From Mycobacterium colombiense (GTDB lineage Bacteria > Actinomycetota > Actinomycetes > Mycobacteriales > Mycobacteriaceae), in NCBI RefSeq assembly GCF_001665835.1, contig NZ_LZSX01000077.1:62001-126000 (forward strand): DNA of 64,000 nucleotides, read 5' to 3'. The first letter of the stretch is position 1, and each line of letters opens with the position of its first letter. Shown in pieces: positions 60,622-64,000 of the stretch. The translations under genes and the position numbers were made by a program. The notes under the pieces were generated by a model that was not told the DNA's origin, ran no database searches, and saw nothing but the letters and a program-made list of their open reading frames with translations.

Positions 60622-61197
60622 TTAGCTCCTGGGTTTTTGCGTCGAGATTACTGCGCGTAGGTCGGCGAGGGTGGTGGCGATGATGTGCGCCATGTCGAGG
60701 TCGGTGTCTGCCTCGAGCCAGCGTCGGTATGCGGTTCGGAAGACGGTCATCCCAGCCTGCGCGGCGAGAAGAGCAGTGGTGTCGTCGCTGCCGCGACGGC
60801 GCAGTCCCTCGGCGAGCGCCGCGGTGAGGGCTTCGAATTTAATCAATTCGCGTTCGGTGAGGTCGGGACTGGCTGCGATCACCGCCTGACGTTGACGTTG
60901 GTCTTCGCGTCGACCGATCGCTAACCAGTCCAGGCCGGCGACGGCTTCGGCGATCGCCTCGAACGGTGGCAGCCCGGCGGGCGCATTGACCGTTGCGTCA
61001 GCGAGCAGCTGTTCAAGCTGCTCTGTGCCCCCGAACAGTACGTCGCGCTTGTCTTCAAAGTGCCGGAAGAATGTGCGTTTGGTCACTCCCACGCGCTGAG
61101 CGATATCAGCGACCGTGGTCTGTTCGAAGCCCTTCTCGCTGAACAGATCGAGTGCAGCTTTCCGCAGTCGCTCGTTACTGCCCGGCTGCCAGCGCAC
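60622..61197 (-). CDS. TetR-family regulator
   Basis: 191 residues from GTG 61197 (MRWQPGSNERLRKAALDLF). HTH: FSEKGFEQTTVADIAQRVG, then VTKRTFFRHFEDKRDVL. It is of the same subtype as the TetR at 38.3 kb. Two strong palindromes lie just upstream, before a divergent reductase gene that has lost its 3' part. The longer frame beyond 61197 would run through the operators. Confidence 0.85.
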   Translation of the reverse strand: MRWQPGSNERLRKAALDLFSEKGFEQTTVADIAQRVGVTKRTFFRHFEDKRDVLFGGTEQLEQLLADATVNAPAGLPPFEAIAEAVAGLDWLAIGRREDQRQRQAVIAASPDLTERELIKFEALTAALAEGLRRRGSDDTTALLAAQAGMTVFRTAYRRWLEADTDLDMAHIIATTLADLRAVISTQKPRS

Positions 61198-61225
61198 GAG
61201 CCGAGGATAACAACTAGGAATCAGC

Positions 61226-61279
61226 GATGTCACAAAGTGACATCGCCTGGTACGGTCGGTGATGTCACCCGATGACATC
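61226..61279. promoter_or_regulatory. twin TetR operators
   Basis: GATGTCACAAAGTGACATC (61226-61244, perfect 8+3+8) and GATGTCACCCGATGACATC (61261-61279, 7+5+7) share the half-site GATGTCA. Their centres are 35 bp apart. They lie between tetR and the MDR gene and can regulate both. Confidence 0.75.
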
Positions 61280-61303
61280 AGCCCGACCTTCGGAGGCCCA
61301 GCA

Positions 61304-61660
61304 ATGGCAACGATGAAGCGGATCCAGTATCACCAGTACGGCGGGCCCGAGGTTATGCGCCTTGAGGACTTCGAGCCGGCGCGGCTCCGCGCCGGCGAGG
61401 TGCTGGTCGGTGTGCGGGCAGCGGCAGCCAATCCGATGGACTGGAAGATCCGCAACGGCGACATGAAAATCGTGACCGGCCGCAAGTTCCCGCGGGGGAT
61501 GGGCTACGACTTTGCTGGCGTCGTCGAGGCAGTCGGGCAAGGCGTCACCCGGCTCAGCGTCGGCGATGAAGTGCTGGGCGGGACGTCGCTCAAGGCGGCC
61601 GGGGCGTTCGCCGAGATGCTCGTCGCCGAAGAGAAGGGCGTAGTCAAGAAACCTGCGGGT
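61304..61660 (+). pseudogene. MDR oxidoreductase, 3'-truncated
   Basis: The frame begins MATMKRIQYHQYGGPEVM with GGAGG seven bases upstream and has the GroES-like domain of quinone reductases (ANPMDWKIRNGDMKI, GYDFAGVVEAVGQGVTRL). After VVKKPAG, where the family continues with the nucleotide-binding domain, the sequence switches to the antisense of a methyltransferase. About two thirds of the gene are lost. Confidence 0.85.
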
Positions 61661-62239
61661 CAAGTGCACATCGTGTCCGAATGCATGGGAAAGGATCCGC
61701 GGCTCGTCGCCAATCTGAAACGCCAACAGCACCAGACCACCGGGGGTCAATACCCGGTTAAATTCGGCGAACACCCCGGTCAGATGGGTATCGGGGATGT
61801 GGATGATCGAGTACCAGGCGCAGACGCCGCCGACGCTGCAATCGGGGATGTCCAGATTCGTCATTGACCCGACATCGAATTCTAGGCCAGGGTTGAGTCG
61901 TCGGGCTTGAGCAACCATATTCGGTGACAAGTCGACGCCAGACACCTCGACACCCGATGTGTTCAGCAGCGCCGTGGTCGCTCCGGTCCCGCAACCGATA
62001 TCGATGACCCGCCGGTCCTGACCTTTCAGGATGAGCCCGGCGAACGCGTTCACGACGGCCAGGTCGACCGGCTTGCTATCGAGATGGTGATGAAATCGCT
62101 CGCTGTAGGCAAAGGCTGTGCGGTCATAGCTGTCCCGTGTCGAGGTCAGGAAATCGGGCTGATCCACCCCTGCATCTTCCTCGACACCCGGGTAGTGATC
62201 CGTGGGCTCGATGAATTCGCGGGGTCCCGTGAGCACCAC
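61661..62239 (-). pseudogene. class I SAM methyltransferase, 3'-truncated
   Basis: From the GTG at 62239: DFLTSTRDSYDRTAFAYSE, the SAM motif VIDIGCGTGATTALL, then GVDLSPNMVAQARR and VLTPGGLVLLAFQIGDE. After AFGHDVHLT the reading runs into the antisense of the MDR gene. About 60 C-terminal residues are missing. The SAM-binding core is intact, but the product has a foreign tail. Confidence 0.8.
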
Positions 62240-62243
62240 GCGG

Positions 62244-62616
62244 TCATTGGAGCAGCACCGTGATGCAGAACGGATGGCCTTCGGGGTCGATGAGAACGCG
62301 CCATTTTTCCGGATCTGGTTGGATGTTGGCCTTGGTCGCCCCTAGCCCCAGGATGCGGGCCTCCTCGACGTCAAGGTCAGCAACGGCGACGTCCAAGTGC
62401 ATCTGTTTGGGTACTGGTCCGACAGGCCACGTTGGACGTCGATGGTCAACAATCCGTTCGAATGTCAGGAAAAGTTCTGTAGCCGATCCCCTTGAATACG
62501 ACAAGGTCTGGCGAGGATAGCGTCACCTCGAGGCCTAGGACGCTTTTGTAGAACTCCGCTAGTAGGGCAGGATTTGAGCAGTCCACTGCTACCGCACCTA
62601 ACCGGACACCGGTCAT
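62244..62616 (-). pseudogene. VOC (glyoxalase/bleomycin-type) protein, frameshifted
   Basis: The ATG at 62616 starts MTGVRLGAVAVDCSNPALLA and continues to SPDLVVFKGIGYR. The homologous continuation ATELFLTFERIVDHRRP, then PVPKQMHLDVAVADLD and IDPEGHPFCI is in another frame, so a single-base shift lies near 62,490-62,505. The gene ends 5 bp before the methyltransferase start and formed an operon with it. Confidence 0.7.
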
Positions 62617-63198
62617 CCCAGACGCCTTACGAGTTGCAGGCGATTTTCGTCTTCGTCGCGGCGCGGACTGCCAAGCAGGGAGTCCGAGAATGCACCGCGG
62701 TGAGCCGTCGGCGTCTCACTAGCCGGAAGGGGCATCACAGCTACAACCTGAACATTTCGCGGTCCATCGCGGCGTTTTCGATAAAGGCCTCGCGGCGTGA
62801 CGGGCAGTACGGTCGCCGGTTCGTACGATTCGGCCGTGGGAGGGATCGTGCGATCCCGAGCAGTTTCGTTGGTAGGCCGCCGATTCGGCGGACGACGTTG
62901 GGGCCCGTGATGGGGGGAGCAGATTCGATACGGGACTCGGCGGAATCGGTCGCTAGGCTCGGGTCAACAGTGCGCGGCTTGACTGTTGTGCGCTCGGTGA
63001 CGTCGGTGCGCACCGTTTGGGCCCCGACGCCGGCCATCGATCCGCGGTTGTGTTCGGGCCGTGACTTGGGGTGGCGAGTTCGAGGTGCCGGTAGGTGGGC
63101 AGCGGAGGGCCGATCTTGATGTGCGAGCAGCGTGGGAGTCTGCGCTTGTCGTATCGCCTCTTGGTCGTCGATATCCACACTGGTTGAACGGCTTTCGT
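62617..63198. other. gap before the MMPL gene
   Basis: About 580 bp. Open frames on both strands are Arg/Pro-rich without motifs, as expected from high-GC antisense frames. No gene identified. Confidence 0.4.
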
Positions 63199-64000
63199 TC
63201 ATACTGCGTCAACGACTTCTTCGGCGGGTTCGGACGCGGACCTGGGTGGCTCGTCGGTGAGTCTCCATCTGTCGTGCCATCGACGTAGTGGTGGCGGCGC
63301 CCACCAGTTCGCGCGTCCGAGGAGTCGCATGAACGCTGGTACGAGAACGGTTCGGATCAGGAATGCGTCGAGCAGGACGGTGATCGCCAGTCCGGTCCCC
63401 AACATGCGCATCGACTGCACTTGGGAGGCGATGATCGCGAGGAAAGCGATCGCCATCACCGTTGCTGCTGCGGTGACGATCCGGCCTGTTCGCGCCAGTC
63501 CGAGCGCGACCGCATGCTCGTTGGCGCCAGCTGCGCGGTCGGTGTTGAGCCATTCTTCGCGGATGCGAGACACTACGAACACTTCGTAGTCCATGGACAG
63601 GCCGAAGGCGACGCAGAAGATGAACGGCGGGAATGCGGCGTTGATGTGCCCTGTGGTGGTGGTGCCGAAGCCGCCGAGGTGGCCGTCTTGGAAGATCCAG
63701 ACCATCGCGCCGAATGCGGCGGTCAAGGACAGCGTGTTCATCGCGAGGGCCTTGATCGGCAGCAGAATGCTTCCGGTGAGCAGAAATACGAGGAGCGACG
63801 TTGCCGCTGCGATGAGGGCGAAGGCCACGGGTAGCGTGCTCGTGATGGCGTTGACGTCGTCGATGTTTTGTTGGGCGACGCCGCCGAAGAGGGTCGGCGC
63901 AGGCGCGCGAATGTGTTTGAGGTCAGCGAGTTGGGCCTTGCCGGCAGATGAGTAGGGATCGAGTGCACTCGAGACCGTCAGGTAGCTTGCACCGTCGATT
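63199..64000 (-). CDS. MMPL-family (RND) transporter, C-terminal part
   Basis: The frame is open to the right edge, so only the C-terminal 267 residues are visible. The motif CVAFGLSMDYEVFVVSRIREEW is the characteristic MmpL segment with the DY pair in the central helix for proton relay, followed by GRIVTAAATVMAIAFLAII and FLIRTVLVPAFMRLLGRANWW. Five hydrophobic helices are seen. MMPL proteins export lipids or drugs across the cytoplasmic membrane. Its substrate and its start lie outside the window. Confidence 0.92.
   Translation of the reverse strand, partial: IDGASYLTVSSALDPYSSAGKAQLADLKHIRAPAPTLFGGVAQQNIDDVNAITSTLPVAFALIAAATSLLVFLLTGSILLPIKALAMNTLSLTAAFGAMVWIFQDGHLGGFGTTTTGHINAAFPPFIFCVAFGLSMDYEVFVVSRIREEWLNTDRAAGANEHAVALGLARTGRIVTAAATVMAIAFLAIIASQVQSMRMLGTGLAITVLLDAFLIRTVLVPAFMRLLGRANWWAPPPLRRWHDRWRLTDEPPRSASEPAEEVVDAV

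Noticed and set aside
62555..62575. CTAGTAGGGC near 62,560 as a fourth XRE operator
   Set aside because: Only one half matches and it lies inside the VOC gene, 35 kb from the regulator.
62741..63202. Minus-strand frames upstream of the VOC gene as a real protein
   Set aside because: Several overlapping Arg/Pro-rich frames on both strands; none has motif or ribosome site.

Overview
The window is a piece of a mycobacterial chromosome. The evidence is the gene order PadR - ino1 (minus strand) / DUF1707 / DUF5318 - ponA1 - GT87 membrane protein - DJ-1 protein - rpsF - ssb - rpsR - rplI - dnaB, which matches the Rv0043c-Rv0058 neighbourhood of Mycobacterium tuberculosis, together with high GC, frequent GTG starts and many F420-dependent luciferase-like enzymes. 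The extra genes beside ino1 and the large accessory region suggest a non-tuberculous mycobacterium. I cannot name the species from sequence alone.

Layout. 1-8,200: a minus-strand run that includes a tightly overlapping catabolic-looking operon (LLM oxidoreductase, sulfotransferase, isomerase-type TIM barrel, DUF1214-like protein, alpha/beta hydrolase, LLM oxidoreductase), then ino1 with its PadR-type neighbour. 8,300-18,503: the conserved core with ponA1, the S6/SSB/S18/L9 ribosomal block (preceded by a likely S6:S18 mRNA leader) and an intein-free dnaB. 18,504 to about 27,200: a Tn7-like transposition module lying directly against the dnaB 3' end: tniQ, tnsA, tnsB, tnsC, and a second, opposite tniQ. 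It is followed by a small XRE regulator and three copies of a palindrome (core CTACTAGTAG) placed at the promoters of the second tniQ, of xre and of a following small gene. About 27,500-35,000: cargo-like DNA with an AAA+ ATPase, a Cys-cluster protein, a Fic toxin (with premature stop) and its small inhibitor, an orphan antitoxin, a TnsA fragment and a Xre/MbcA-type antitoxin next to a broken RES toxin. Parts of this stretch have visibly lower GC than the rest.

35,000-64,000: an accessory metabolic region built of short operons, each with its own regulator: TetR (38.3 kb), MarR-MFS-ECF sigma followed by LLM, aldo/keto reductase and amidohydrolase genes (39.4-46.2 kb), TetR (49.3 kb), LysR with two tandem NAD-dependent epimerases and a CocE-type hydrolase (52.6-57.4 kb), TetR with a serine esterase (58.3-60.2 kb), TetR with a truncated reductase (60.6-61.7 kb), and the C-terminal part of an MMPL transporter at the right edge. 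It carries many scars: an IS3-family element, an IS481-type remnant, duplicated promoter and gene fragments, and several truncated or frameshifted genes.

The most interesting unit is the dnaB-adjacent Tn7-like element with two different TniQ target selectors, one of them apparently under control of a dedicated XRE repressor with three matching operators. I could not define the far end of the element in this window.
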